From positions 1 to 37,853 of the forward strand of contig NZ_JAKJSQ010000045.1 in the NCBI RefSeq assembly GCF_050337105.1: a DNA stretch of 37,853 nucleotides. The letters are read 5' to 3'. Of this stretch, positions 1 to 7,668 are shown piece by piece. Both the position numbers and the translations under genes were made by a program. Within the stretch, counting starts at the first letter, position 1. Each line of letters starts with the position of its first letter. Origin of the DNA: Aliivibrio_A kagoshimensis (GTDB taxonomy: Bacteria > Pseudomonadota > Gammaproteobacteria > Enterobacterales > Vibrionaceae). The notes under the pieces are model-generated. The model did no database searches. It saw nothing but the letters and a program-made list of their open reading frames with translations, and was not told where the DNA came from.

Positions 1-128
1 TGATAATACAGTGTGGAGTTTATGTTTTTAATGTCTTTAAGTTTCTAATGTAGACCATTTTCACTCTAAATAATAGGAGGAAAGTCACACAGTCAATATT
101 TGATGATAGAGTTATCAATATTTTTTCA

Positions 129-914
129 CTATTTAGAGCAGGTTGGAGTTTGCCCTTGATATGTATTGAGCTTTACGATTCCAGCACTCAAATCATCAAT
201 ACGTGTACGGTTAGAAGGATGCGTAGAGAGTAGCTCTGGGGGTTGGCTCTTTGACTGTTTGGCCATATTTTTCCACAACTCGACACTCTGGTAAGGATCA
301 AAACCCGATTTAGCCATTAACTCTAAACCTAAGATATCCGCTTCAGACTCTTGTGAACGACCATAGGGCAGCATGACTCCGTATTGAACACCAAGACCTA
401 GGGCCCCCATTGCAGTGTCATGATATTCACTCCCTTCAATCGCGATACTCGAGATTTTCAAACCAATGTCAGCCAGTTGACCGTGAGACATACGTTCGTT
501 ACCGTGATTAGCTAATACATGGGCAACTTCGTGACCAATGACCGTCGCTAATTGATCTTGATTCTTAGCTACGTTTAAAAGCCCTGTATAAACCCCAATT
601 TTTCCGCCTGGTAGTGCAAATGCATTTACCTGGTCACTGTCAAATAGAACGACTTCCCACGAACTAAAATCTGGTTGCTTGGGGACATGGTCGGTAATGG
701 TTTTTGCGACACATTGAACATAGTGATTCAATGCTTTATCCGTACTGATTTTCTCTTGTTTCTTTAATTGTTCGAATGATTGTACCCCAAGCTGTGACAT
801 CTCATCACTGGAAAACAGAATCACTTGATTACGACCGGTGGGTGAAGAGGTACACCCAATAAGAAGTGCACCTAATAAACTGACAGCAACACACTTTTTA
901 GATATCAAATCCAT
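129..914 (-). CDS. M48 family zinc metalloprotease, lipoprotein
   Basis: Probable membrane-anchored zinc endopeptidase of the M48 family, of the kind that takes part in envelope protein quality control. The N-terminus is a lipoprotein signal with lipobox LIGC, so Cys21 would be lipidated. The zinc motif HEVAH lies at residues 128-132, and the third ligand is probably Glu189 in the ESEAD segment (189-193). The NAFALPGG segment before the active site is typical of M48B/C enzymes. At 261 aa the length is normal for LoiP/YcaL-like proteins, but similarity to those two is not close enough to use their symbols. It is divergent from menI across about 120 bp, and nothing indicates a shared operon. 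Family is certain; the physiological substrate is unknown. Confidence 0.9.
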   Translation of the reverse strand: MDLISKKCVAVSLLGALLIGCTSSPTGRNQVILFSSDEMSQLGVQSFEQLKKQEKISTDKALNHYVQCVAKTITDHVPKQPDFSSWEVVLFDSDQVNAFALPGGKIGVYTGLLNVAKNQDQLATVIGHEVAHVLANHGNERMSHGQLADIGLKISSIAIEGSEYHDTAMGALGLGVQYGVMLPYGRSQESEADILGLELMAKSGFDPYQSVELWKNMAKQSKSQPPELLSTHPSNRTRIDDLSAGIVKLNTYQGQTPTCSK

Positions 915-1035
915 GAATACACCTATTTACTTATGTTCTATTTAGAGGTTAATGGTATCTTACTGCATAATAGAGTCTACACATAAATCACAGCCATTAG
1001 ACATCAAATAAGAAAGCGGTTCTTTAGGAGCAGTC

Positions 1036-1464
1036 ATGACAATCTGGAAACAACATTTTGATTTGGAATCACTCAATCTAACCTCAAAAGATACTGCCAT
1101 GGAGTGTTTAGGCATTAAATATAGCGACTTTGATGACAACAGTTTATCGGCTACGATGCCTGTTGATGCACGCACTCATCAACCACTGGGTATGTTACAC
1201 GGTGGTGCCTCGGTATTGTTGGCAGAGTCCTTAGGATCAATCGCTGCCAATATGTGTGTAGACGACAGCCATTTCTGTGTTGGTTTAGACATTAATGCGA
1301 ATCATATTAAAGCGGTACGATCTGGCATCGTAACAGGTACCGCAACCCCAGTTCATTTAGGTGTGAAAACACAGGTATGGCAGATCGAAATTCGTAACAG
1401 TTCAAGCCATCTTATCTGCACAAGTCGACTGACCATTGCCGTGATGAAACGGAAAGCTAAATAA
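1036..1464 (+). CDS. menI: 1,4-dihydroxy-2-naphthoyl-CoA thioesterase MenI/YdiI, hotdog fold
   Basis: Cytoplasmic hotdog-fold thioesterase. In E. coli the homologue YdiI (MenI) hydrolyses 1,4-dihydroxy-2-naphthoyl-CoA in menaquinone synthesis. The 142-aa protein follows the YdiI pattern throughout: MPVDARTHQPLGMLHGGAS, then the catalytic Glu64 in the LLAESLGS helix, then a C-terminal segment with a HLG motif. The ATG is preceded by TAGGAG with 5 nt spacing. It stands alone, divergent from the M48 protease, with about 240 bp before the next gene. Other acyl-CoA thioesterases of the same clan (such as EntH) are the main alternative, but the sequence fits YdiI better. Confidence 0.88.
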   Translation: MTIWKQHFDLESLNLTSKDTAMECLGIKYSDFDDNSLSATMPVDARTHQPLGMLHGGASVLLAESLGSIAANMCVDDSHFCVGLDINANHIKAVRSGIVTGTATPVHLGVKTQVWQIEIRNSSSHLICTSRLTIAVMKRKAK

Positions 1465-1706
1465 ATACTGATTAATCAATCAATTATTTTTATGGTTTCT
1501 GCAATGGAGATCTAACATTATTAACTATTATTATTGATTATTTATCACTCGCCATTTTTTCAATCTATTGAATTTCAAAGATATATTCTTTTCGCCCTAC
1601 ACATGTACGCTCGAAAATAATTGCACAAATTTGTGATCTAATTCAGAATTATACGACTTCATACATATTAGTCGTTTTTCGCTAATAGATTTTAGAGGAT
1701 TCTTAC

Positions 1707-2390
1707 ATGAAAGTAGTGGATATGCTTAAGCATAAACGTGAATCTCTTACAAAATACCCGTTTGAATTAAAAGACTGGATGTCACCTACGATCATGGATT
1801 ACTGGACTGAGTTTTTAACCAAAGCTAATAACAGTCACATCGTTACTTGGGTAAAAGAGCACCAACACCTTGTTAACAGTAAAGAGAGTAGTACCCCTCA
1901 GCAACATGAGAGTAAGCTGACGCCAGAGTCACACGCGGTTATGCAAGAGTTGTTACCACTTATTGGTGAAGAATTTCATGTTGGCGAATGGGCCACTATC
2001 GATCAAGATAAGATTAATCAGTTTGCTCAAGTGACTGACGATCATCAATGGATCCACACAGACAAAGTTCGTGCTGAGGCAGATTCACCCTTTAAAACCA
2101 CGATCTCACATGGTTTTTTAACGCTCTCTATGCTGTCATCACTCACCGACAGTGTTGATCCTGATAATAGCCAGTTTCCAACCGCAAAAATGGCGGTGAA
2201 TTATGGCTTAAACAAAGTGCGCTTTCCTTATCCGGTTAAATCAGGAAAACGCATTCGCGCTCGCAGCAGATTGTTGAACGTCACTCCAATTAAAGGTGGC
2301 TTAGAGTTAGAGAAAGAGATCTCTGTAGAGATAGAAAAATGTCGTCGTCCAGGCTGTGTTGCCGTCTCGGTTGTGCGGATCTATTTCTAA
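1707..2390 (+). CDS. MaoC-family (R)-specific enoyl-CoA hydratase-like protein
   Basis: Probable MaoC-type dehydratase acting on acyl-CoA thioesters, either (R)-specific 2-enoyl-CoA hydration or the reverse. The C-terminal half carries the hydratase signature. A TDDHQWIHTD segment near residues 110-120 supplies the candidate Asp/His dyad and is followed by an SHGFLTLSML helix. The N-terminal ~75 residues are not typical of the short PhaJ enzymes and look like a vibrio-type extension. The ATG has AGAGGA upstream. A strong terminator follows at 2426-2465, so this is probably a single-gene unit. The upstream 240 bp holds a perfect 12-bp palindrome that could be an operator. The exact substrate is not deducible. 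Confidence 0.82.
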   Translation: MKVVDMLKHKRESLTKYPFELKDWMSPTIMDYWTEFLTKANNSHIVTWVKEHQHLVNSKESSTPQQHESKLTPESHAVMQELLPLIGEEFHVGEWATIDQDKINQFAQVTDDHQWIHTDKVRAEADSPFKTTISHGFLTLSMLSSLTDSVDPDNSQFPTAKMAVNYGLNKVRFPYPVKSGKRIRARSRLLNVTPIKGGLELEKEISVEIEKCRRPGCVAVSVVRIYF

Positions 2391-2425
2391 ACACGCTTCA
2401 ACAAATTTATTTAACAGATACAAAT

Positions 2426-2465
2426 AAAATGGGCCTCTATCTAAATTGATAGGGGCCCATTTTTT
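2426..2465 (+). terminator. Rho-independent terminator after the MaoC-like gene
   Basis: A 16-bp stem pairs 2426-2441 with 2448-2463, including one G-U pair, around a 6-nt loop, and runs into T residues at 2460-2465. The A-run on the left side also gives a U-tract on the minus strand, so it may serve the convergent cheV gene as well. Confidence 0.9.
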
Positions 2466-2488
2466 ATGTCACTACTGTTTGATAAGAG

Positions 2489-3388
2489 CTAGGTTGCTAG
2501 TGCTTCATTATGTTCTGCACCACGCAGCATCGCATTGACCAACTCGGTCGCTTCAAACTTGGTTAACGCTTCATGCGCTCCGACTTGATGCGCTTGTTCA
2601 ACACTGATCTCACTAGAGAGTGAGGTGTGTAAAATAATATAAGCCGCACAGAGCTCTTTATCATTATGAACTTGGAATGCCAGTTCATAACCATCTAAAC
2701 CTGGCATCTCAATATCACTCACTAAGATATCGATGGCACATCCTTCAGCGTGTGATGATCGTAAAATCTCAAGTGCCTCTAGGCCATTTTTACCAATTTT
2801 GTATGGGATATTAATACTATCTAGTGCTGCAGCTAACTGTCTTCTTGCCACCGTCGAATCATCGACTAACAAAATATTGAGCGACTTAAGACGCTCTCTG
2901 TCTACATCAGCAATAATAGGGTAGAGATTCTGGTTTGAGTCCGGATAGATTTTTGATAGCAATAACTCAACATCCAGCATCTGGACAATATTATCATCGA
3001 TACGAGTCACCCCCGTCAGGTAAGCACCAGCACCCACGGTATCTGGAGCCGGCTCTATCTCTTTCCAGTTACATTCCGTGATTTTTTCAATACCACGAAT
3101 CAAAAATCCGACAATGGTACGCATGCAGTCGGTAATGATGATGTAGCAATTCTCACGCTCACTTTCATGAATCGGTCGAAAACCAACTGCTGCCGCCATG
3201 TCAATAACTGGAATGGTCATATCACGGATAATTGCAGTCCCTAGAACATTATGATGCGAGTAGGGGATAGTCGTTAACTGAACATATGGCACGATTTCAC
3301 GTACTTTCAAGGTGCCGATTGCAAACGTTTGACTCGCTGTTAGCTTAAACAGCAGCATACCTTGAGATTGATTCGCCTTGCTTTTCAT
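2489..3388 (-). CDS. cheV: Chemotaxis coupling protein CheV (CheW domain plus receiver domain)
   Basis: Scaffold protein of chemoreceptor arrays that couples receptors to CheA and is modulated by phosphorylation. The CheW-like domain covers about residues 10-150, and a response-regulator receiver domain covers about 170-295. Receiver residues are in place: acidic pair Asp176/Asp177, phosphoacceptor Asp225 in the SDIEMPG motif, Thr255, and Lys277 in LTKFE. Total length (299 aa) is usual for CheV. It is not next to other chemotaxis genes, as is common for vibrio cheV paralogues, so which paralogue this is cannot be decided. It converges on the MaoC-like gene and shares the terminator between them. 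Confidence 0.93.
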   Translation of the reverse strand: MKSKANQSQGMLLFKLTASQTFAIGTLKVREIVPYVQLTTIPYSHHNVLGTAIIRDMTIPVIDMAAAVGFRPIHESERENCYIIITDCMRTIVGFLIRGIEKITECNWKEIEPAPDTVGAGAYLTGVTRIDDNIVQMLDVELLLSKIYPDSNQNLYPIIADVDRERLKSLNILLVDDSTVARRQLAAALDSINIPYKIGKNGLEALEILRSSHAEGCAIDILVSDIEMPGLDGYELAFQVHNDKELCAAYIILHTSLSSEISVEQAHQVGAHEALTKFEATELVNAMLRGAEHNEALAT

Positions 3389-3573
3389 AAGACCACTCTA
3401 GAGATTAATACCTAACCATTTTAAAGGATAGGATTGACTGATTAATAGTGCCAATTAACGTTATTGAGAAATAAAGCCAAGAAGAGCGCCATTTTATTGA
3501 TATTGAGCATACATTTTCATTGAGTCTGCGGGCTGATATACTCTTTTGTCGACAACGATTATAAGGGCATCAA

Positions 3574-3855
3574 ATGGCTAGAACTGCCGCCGCACTACAT
3601 ATTTTAGTGAAACACCAAGACCTGGCAAACGATATCATTGCACAATTGAAAAAAGGGGCTAAGTTCCAAACACTTGCCAAAAAATACTCAACATGCCCGT
3701 CAGGTAAACGTGGTGGAGATTTAGGTGAATTTAAAAAAGGCGCCATGGTTCCCGCGTTTGATAAAGCGGTTTTTTCAGGTGAAACACTGGTACCACTCGG
3801 ACCAATTAAAACAAAATTTGGATACCACGTTATCAAGGTACTCTACAAGACATAG
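3574..3855 (+). CDS. ppiC: Parvulin-type peptidyl-prolyl cis-trans isomerase PpiC
   Basis: Small cytoplasmic parvulin that catalyses cis-trans isomerisation of prolyl bonds. The 93-aa protein matches E. coli PpiC nearly end to end: AAALHILVK at the start, the central KYSTCPSGKRGGDLGEF block, MVPAFDKAVF, and the terminal FGYHVIKVLY. There is no signal peptide or membrane anchor, unlike SurA or PpiD. The ATG has AAGGG upstream with 7 nt spacing. It is convergent with gsk, and the two share the hairpin at 3865-3895. Confidence 0.96.
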   Translation: MARTAAALHILVKHQDLANDIIAQLKKGAKFQTLAKKYSTCPSGKRGGDLGEFKKGAMVPAFDKAVFSGETLVPLGPIKTKFGYHVIKVLYKT

Positions 3856-3864
3856 TCACCGATC

Positions 3865-3895
3865 AAAAAAAGCCGACTTACAATGAGTCGGCTTT
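3865..3895 (-). terminator. Bidirectional terminator between ppiC and gsk
   Basis: A perfect 10-bp stem pairs 3869-3878 with 3886-3895 around a 7-nt loop. On the minus strand it is followed by an uninterrupted run of seven U residues (3871-3865), so it is strongest for gsk. On the plus strand the tail is only UUU followed by mixed bases. Confidence 0.9.
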
Positions 3896-3903
3896 CATAT
3901 CTA

Positions 3904-5208
3904 TTATCGTTCCCAATAGGTATCTTCTAAATTCTCTTCACGTTCGGGCAGTGTTCTCGATAACCGTGGAGAGTGCTGAATCAACACTTCATAACAGACA
4001 CGACTTGAATAACAGCAGATCTGAGAAAGCGATGAGTAGGTCAAAAATTCAGCGGCATGTTTACTTGAATTGGGGACATTACGTTTGTGGTATAAGTTCG
4101 CCGACATATCGTGTATCAATGCAGAAAGTGCGGCATCACCGGCACCATTGGTATTTTTGATCTCAACCGGACCGCCCATGAAAGGAGAGATATGCGAATA
4201 AATTTTAATTGGGTTGTCACAAGACGCTTTCACCATAGCACGGCTAAATTCGTACTGATTAAAGTTAGGAATGCTACCCTGTAACACATCATGGGCTGAT
4301 TCACGTTTAGACGCTTCATCAGTATACCCCGCCATATAAAGTCCAATGGGACCCGCAGTACACAGCACCAAATCAACCCACTCTAAGGCTTTATCAGCCG
4401 CAAGTAAGGGGTCAGATTCTCCTGTTAATGCTTCCGCTTCTTCTTCATTCATCGCAACGACACTAACATGCTCTTTCAAGAAGGCTTGCCACCATTCACT
4501 GTTGCCTTCAATCACGTACTTGGTGCCAAGCGTTAAAACGACGGGAACGTTGTTGGCTTTGGCCGCTTCAATGGATTTCATCACTGAGTCCAACATTGGA
4601 TCGCCTTTTTGGCCACGAACCAAATAAGAAGAGATAACCAATGCAGACCCTTTTTTAAATGCGGCAGTCGGAATGCTTGAAGGGTTAAGTTGATTCATCT
4701 TGCCTTCGTTGATGGCAAACGTTCGCTCACCATCTTCCGAAATCAAAGTATAGCAACGACCAATAGGGCCATCTACCGCTTCAAGATGATCAAGGTTCAT
4801 TCTGCTGGATGTTTTACATAGGTAACGATACGCATGAGATCCGATTTGAAGATCTTTACTCATCACACCTAATAGCATCGATTTGCTGTCTGCTAACACA
4901 GAGTAGTTATGAAGGGTGTTTCCAATGGTATCGCCTGGGTATTCGTGAGTGATCAAATTTCGTGATTTAAGTTCAAGGTATAACGCATCCGCTTTACTCT
5001 CCTCAAGAACAAGAGAGTGTCCCTTACTTAAATGATGACGTTGTAAGAAGTCTTCATCAACCTTAGCTTCAATATCGACAATGGTCTGCCCGACACCTAT
5101 AGGGTAGGGACGAGAGAGTTTTGGAGATTGTTGAGCTTGAGTTGCACGTGGATCTCGAGCGCTGACAGGAAAATAGTGTTTCGACTTACGTTGGCCAGGA
5201 AATTTCAT
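3904..5208 (-). CDS. gsk: Inosine-guanosine kinase Gsk
   Basis: PfkB-family kinase of purine salvage that phosphorylates guanosine and inosine to GMP and IMP with ATP. The protein has 434 aa, the length of E. coli Gsk, and starts with the same MKFPGQRKSKHYFPV segment. It contains TIGNTLHNYSVLAD near residue 95-107, DGPIGRC at 146-152, NEEEAEALTGESDPLLA at 254-270, and the PfkB nucleotide motif NTNGAGD at 352-358 with catalytic base Asp358. It is divergent from guaC, the enzyme that converts GMP back to IMP. A PurR-like operator lies about 100 bp upstream of this start. The ribosome binding site is weak. Confidence 0.95.
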   Translation of the reverse strand: MKFPGQRKSKHYFPVSARDPRATQAQQSPKLSRPYPIGVGQTIVDIEAKVDEDFLQRHHLSKGHSLVLEESKADALYLELKSRNLITHEYPGDTIGNTLHNYSVLADSKSMLLGVMSKDLQIGSHAYRYLCKTSSRMNLDHLEAVDGPIGRCYTLISEDGERTFAINEGKMNQLNPSSIPTAAFKKGSALVISSYLVRGQKGDPMLDSVMKSIEAAKANNVPVVLTLGTKYVIEGNSEWWQAFLKEHVSVVAMNEEEAEALTGESDPLLAADKALEWVDLVLCTAGPIGLYMAGYTDEASKRESAHDVLQGSIPNFNQYEFSRAMVKASCDNPIKIYSHISPFMGGPVEIKNTNGAGDAALSALIHDMSANLYHKRNVPNSSKHAAEFLTYSSLSQICCYSSRVCYEVLIQHSPRLSRTLPEREENLEDTYWER

Positions 5209-5310
5209 CTTTGGTCATAGTAGTAGGGGATTTTCGCGAATCATATCACAGAAAATCGAAACAACGCGGCTAAAAAAACACTCATTTTCATAAATGTGTC
5301 ACACACTAAT

Positions 5311-5326
5311 TAGCAAACGATTGCGT
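5311..5326. promoter_or_regulatory. Candidate PurR operator between gsk and guaC
   Basis: The 16-bp sequence tagcaaacgattgcgt matches the purine repressor consensus ACGCAAACGTTTGCGT at 13 positions, with the central AAACG intact. It lies between two divergent purine-salvage genes and about 64 bp upstream of the guaC -10 box. Site recognition is from memory of the consensus and binding is inferred. Confidence 0.6.
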
Positions 5327-5367
5327 CAGTAATGCAAAAAAAATAGTAATAAATAGTTCTATCATTG

Positions 5368-5395
5368 TTGCATTCCTCAAATCTGCTCGTATAAT
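5368..5395 (+). promoter_or_regulatory. Probable sigma-70 promoter for guaC
   Basis: A perfect TATAAT stands at 5390-5395. A poor -35 (TTGCAT, 5368-5373) stands 16 bp upstream. Transcription should begin near 5400-5403, which leaves a leader of about 140 nt before the guaC start and puts the 5' end exactly at the hairpin described at 5400-5435. Confidence 0.55.
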
Positions 5396-5399
5396 GCTG

Positions 5400-5435
5400 A
5401 AAACCGGAGTGTCTACCAACGCTTCGGTTTTTTTT
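5400..5435 (+). terminator. Terminator-like hairpin at the start of the guaC leader
   Basis: A 12-bp stem pairs aaaaccggagtg (5400-5411) with cgcttcggtttt (5420-5431), including one G-U pair. The 8-nt loop is tctaccaa, and eight T residues follow (5428-5435). It has every feature of an intrinsic terminator. However, no plus-strand gene lies upstream for it to terminate, and it begins within a few nt of the predicted guaC transcription start. An attenuation role for guaC is the simplest reading; a tiny abortive RNA is another. Confidence 0.7.
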
Positions 5436-5541
5436 GCGTGTAATTCACCATCTGGTTAAAAATTGGTAATCAGAATAAATATGACATCCAGCGAAAGACC
5501 TAATTTTGGTAATTCTTTACGATTATTAATAAGGATTTCAC

Positions 5542-6585
5542 ATGCGTATCGAACAAGAACTTAAGCTTGGTTTCAAAGATGTACTTTTCCGTCCCAAGCG
5601 TTCTACTCTAAAAAGCCGCTCTCAAGTAGAGCTTGAACGTGAATTTACGTTTAAGCACAGCGGTCGCAAGTGGTCAGGTGTTCCTGTTATTGCTGCAAAT
5701 ATGGATTCAGTGGGCAGTTTTGCTATGGCTCAAGCGTTAGCTGAACACGGCGTAATGACTGCCATCCATAAACATTATACAGTCGAAGATTGGGCTGGAT
5801 TTGTTAGCAGCAATGATGCAAAAACATTAAATAACGCAATGGTCTCTACCGGTACATCCGATGCCGATTTCCAAAAAACCAAAGATGTCATGGCACTTTC
5901 TGATGATCTTATCTTCATCTGTATCGATATTGCTAATGGCTACTCTGAGCATCTCGTTCAATATGTTGAGCGTGTTCGTGCAGAATTCCCAGACAAAGTA
6001 ATCAGTGCAGGTAACGTTGTTACAGGTGATATGGTTGAAGAGTTGATCCTTGCTGGTGCAGACATTGTAAAAGTGGGTATCGGCCCAGGTTCAGTATGTA
6101 CTACTCGTGTTAAAACGGGTGTTGGTTACCCTCAGCTTTCAGCAATCATAGAGTGTGCAGACGCAGCACACGGCCTTGGCGGACGTATTGTTGGTGATGG
6201 CGGCTGTTCATGTGCAGGCGATGTTTCAAAAGCCTTCGGCGGCGGTGCAGATTTCGTTATGCTTGGCGGCATGCTAGCGGGCCACACTGAGAGCGGCGGT
6301 GAAGTGGTTGAGCAAGACGGCAAACAGTTCATGAAGTTCTATGGAATGTCTTCAGAAAGCGCAATGGCAAAGCACTCAGGTGGTGTTGCTAAGTACCGTG
6401 CAGCTGAAGGAAAAACCGTACTGTTACCATACCGCGGTAGCGTTCACGGAACGATTTCTGACATCCTTGGTGGCGTACGCTCAACATGTACCTACGTAGG
6501 TGCAGCAAAGCTTCGCGAGCTAACTAAGCGTACAACTTTCATCCGAGTTCAAGAGCAAGAGAACAACGTATTCGGTAAAGAGTAA
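5542..6585 (+). CDS. guaC: GMP reductase GuaC
   Basis: NADPH-dependent reductive deamination of GMP to IMP, which rebalances guanine and adenine nucleotides. The protein has 347 aa, as in E. coli GuaC. IMPDH/GMPR family features are all present: NMDSVGS near residue 53, a glycine-rich VKVGIGPGSVCTTR loop with catalytic Cys186 and Thr188, and a GDGGCSCAGD phosphate-binding loop near residue 218. No CBS domains are inserted, which separates it from IMP dehydrogenase. AAGGA precedes the ATG. It has a private terminator at 6617-6644. Regulation by a PurR-like site and by the leader hairpin is inferred. Confidence 0.97.
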   Translation: MRIEQELKLGFKDVLFRPKRSTLKSRSQVELEREFTFKHSGRKWSGVPVIAANMDSVGSFAMAQALAEHGVMTAIHKHYTVEDWAGFVSSNDAKTLNNAMVSTGTSDADFQKTKDVMALSDDLIFICIDIANGYSEHLVQYVERVRAEFPDKVISAGNVVTGDMVEELILAGADIVKVGIGPGSVCTTRVKTGVGYPQLSAIIECADAAHGLGGRIVGDGGCSCAGDVSKAFGGGADFVMLGGMLAGHTESGGEVVEQDGKQFMKFYGMSSESAMAKHSGGVAKYRAAEGKTVLLPYRGSVHGTISDILGGVRSTCTYVGAAKLRELTKRTTFIRVQEQENNVFGKE

Positions 6586-6616
6586 ACCCGATTCGATTCG
6601 GAAATTACGAAGTTTC

Positions 6617-6644
6617 AAGGGCCGCTTTTAGCGGCCCTTTTTTT
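6617..6644 (+). terminator. Rho-independent terminator of guaC
   Basis: A GC-rich 10-bp stem (6617-6626 with 6630-6639) with a 3-nt loop runs into a T-tract ending at 6644. From here to 6804, between guaC and fhuC, no convincing gene was seen. Confidence 0.93.
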
Positions 6645-6804
6645 ATCCGAAAAAACAGCAAGTAGCGCCAGGAGAGCAGTGTCGTGATTAGCGAGAAAGC
6701 TCATGTATATTGGCTCTTCATCGATTCGGTTTATACAAAATTTATCAATTATGCCAAATGCAAACAGAAACAGACCGCAGGTGGTGATCGATTCCAAGCG
6801 GGCA

Positions 6805-7599
6805 TTATTCACACACTACTGCAACTTTTTTAGTAGCTAAGGTTTTATCTGAAGGAGGGTGGTCGATCAAGCAAATGGAGGTTTCATAAAGTGATGAGAG
6901 CGCCTCTTCATTTAACAATGCTTCCGCACTGCCGGAAAATGCGATACGTCCTTTTTTTAGCGCTACAATATGTGTGGCATATCGCAAGGCAAGGTTTAGG
7001 TCATGTAAGATGACAATAACACCAACGTTCTCTTTATTGTTTAGCTCTGACAATAACCCCATTAATTGAAATTGATGATGAACGTCAAGTGCTGAGGTTG
7101 GCTCGTCAAGGATCAATACTGGTGACTGTTGAGCGAGCAGCATGGAAACCCATGCTCGTTGGCGTTCTCCACCAGATAAATCATCTGCTAAAGCGTGTGA
7201 AAAATCAGTGACCCCCGTTTTATCCATTGCATCTTGAATAATATGTTTGTCTTGAGCATTCCAACGTCCAAAAACCCCTCTCCAAGGAAAGCGCCCTAAC
7301 CGAACAAGTTCTTCAACTGTTAATCCAGCAGATGTAGGCAACTTTTGAGGCAAGTAGGCTATTTTTCTTGCTAACTCTTTACTTTTTAATGATGAAAGTG
7401 ATGTGCCTGATAGATAAATCGAGCCCTCATCTGGTGATAACTGCCCAGACAATAAATTTACTAAGGTAGATTTCCCCGAACCATTATGACCAAGAACGAT
7501 CGTCAGTTCATTAGTTGGAATTGTCAGCTCATCAATACTGAGAATAGAGCGGTTATCTCGAACAATTTTAATATTTGAAAGTTGAAACATGTCAGTCAT
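6805..7599 (-). CDS. fhuC: Ferric-hydroxamate ABC transporter ATPase FhuC
   Basis: Cytoplasmic ATPase that powers import of ferric siderophores through the FhuB permease. The 264-aa protein has Walker A GHNGSGKST (37-45), Q-loop in YLPQKLP (82-88), signature LSGGERQ (141-147) and Walker B LILDEP (162-167). The segment TVEELVRLGRFPWRG is characteristic of the FhuC/FepC branch. The start used has AGG six bases upstream; a second ATG three codons in is possible. It lies 69 bp downstream of the FhuF-like gene on the same strand and is probably cotranscribed with it. Its permease and binding protein are in the divergent arm of the locus at 11.9-14.9 kb. Confidence 0.92.
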   Translation of the reverse strand: MTDMFQLSNIKIVRDNRSILSIDELTIPTNELTIVLGHNGSGKSTLVNLLSGQLSPDEGSIYLSGTSLSSLKSKELARKIAYLPQKLPTSAGLTVEELVRLGRFPWRGVFGRWNAQDKHIIQDAMDKTGVTDFSHALADDLSGGERQRAWVSMLLAQQSPVLILDEPTSALDVHHQFQLMGLLSELNNKENVGVIVILHDLNLALRYATHIVALKKGRIAFSGSAEALLNEEALSSLYETSICLIDHPPSDKTLATKKVAVVCE

Positions 7600-7668
7600 G
7601 TACCTAGGTCAAATCGGGAGTAGAATAAACGCTACATAAGGCGTCAACAATCTAAAAATAGCGCGTTA

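Noticed and set aside
5390..5435. Purine riboswitch upstream of guaC
   Set aside because: TATAAT and TCTACC are present in suggestive order, but the spacing (16 nt), the missing P1 closing stem and the missing L2/L3 kissing loops do not fit; the TATAAT is better read as a -10 box.
6615..6812. 65-codon minus-strand frame between fhuC and guaC
   Set aside because: It starts with GTG inside fhuC without a ribosome binding site and reads through the guaC terminator stem; no recognisable protein features.
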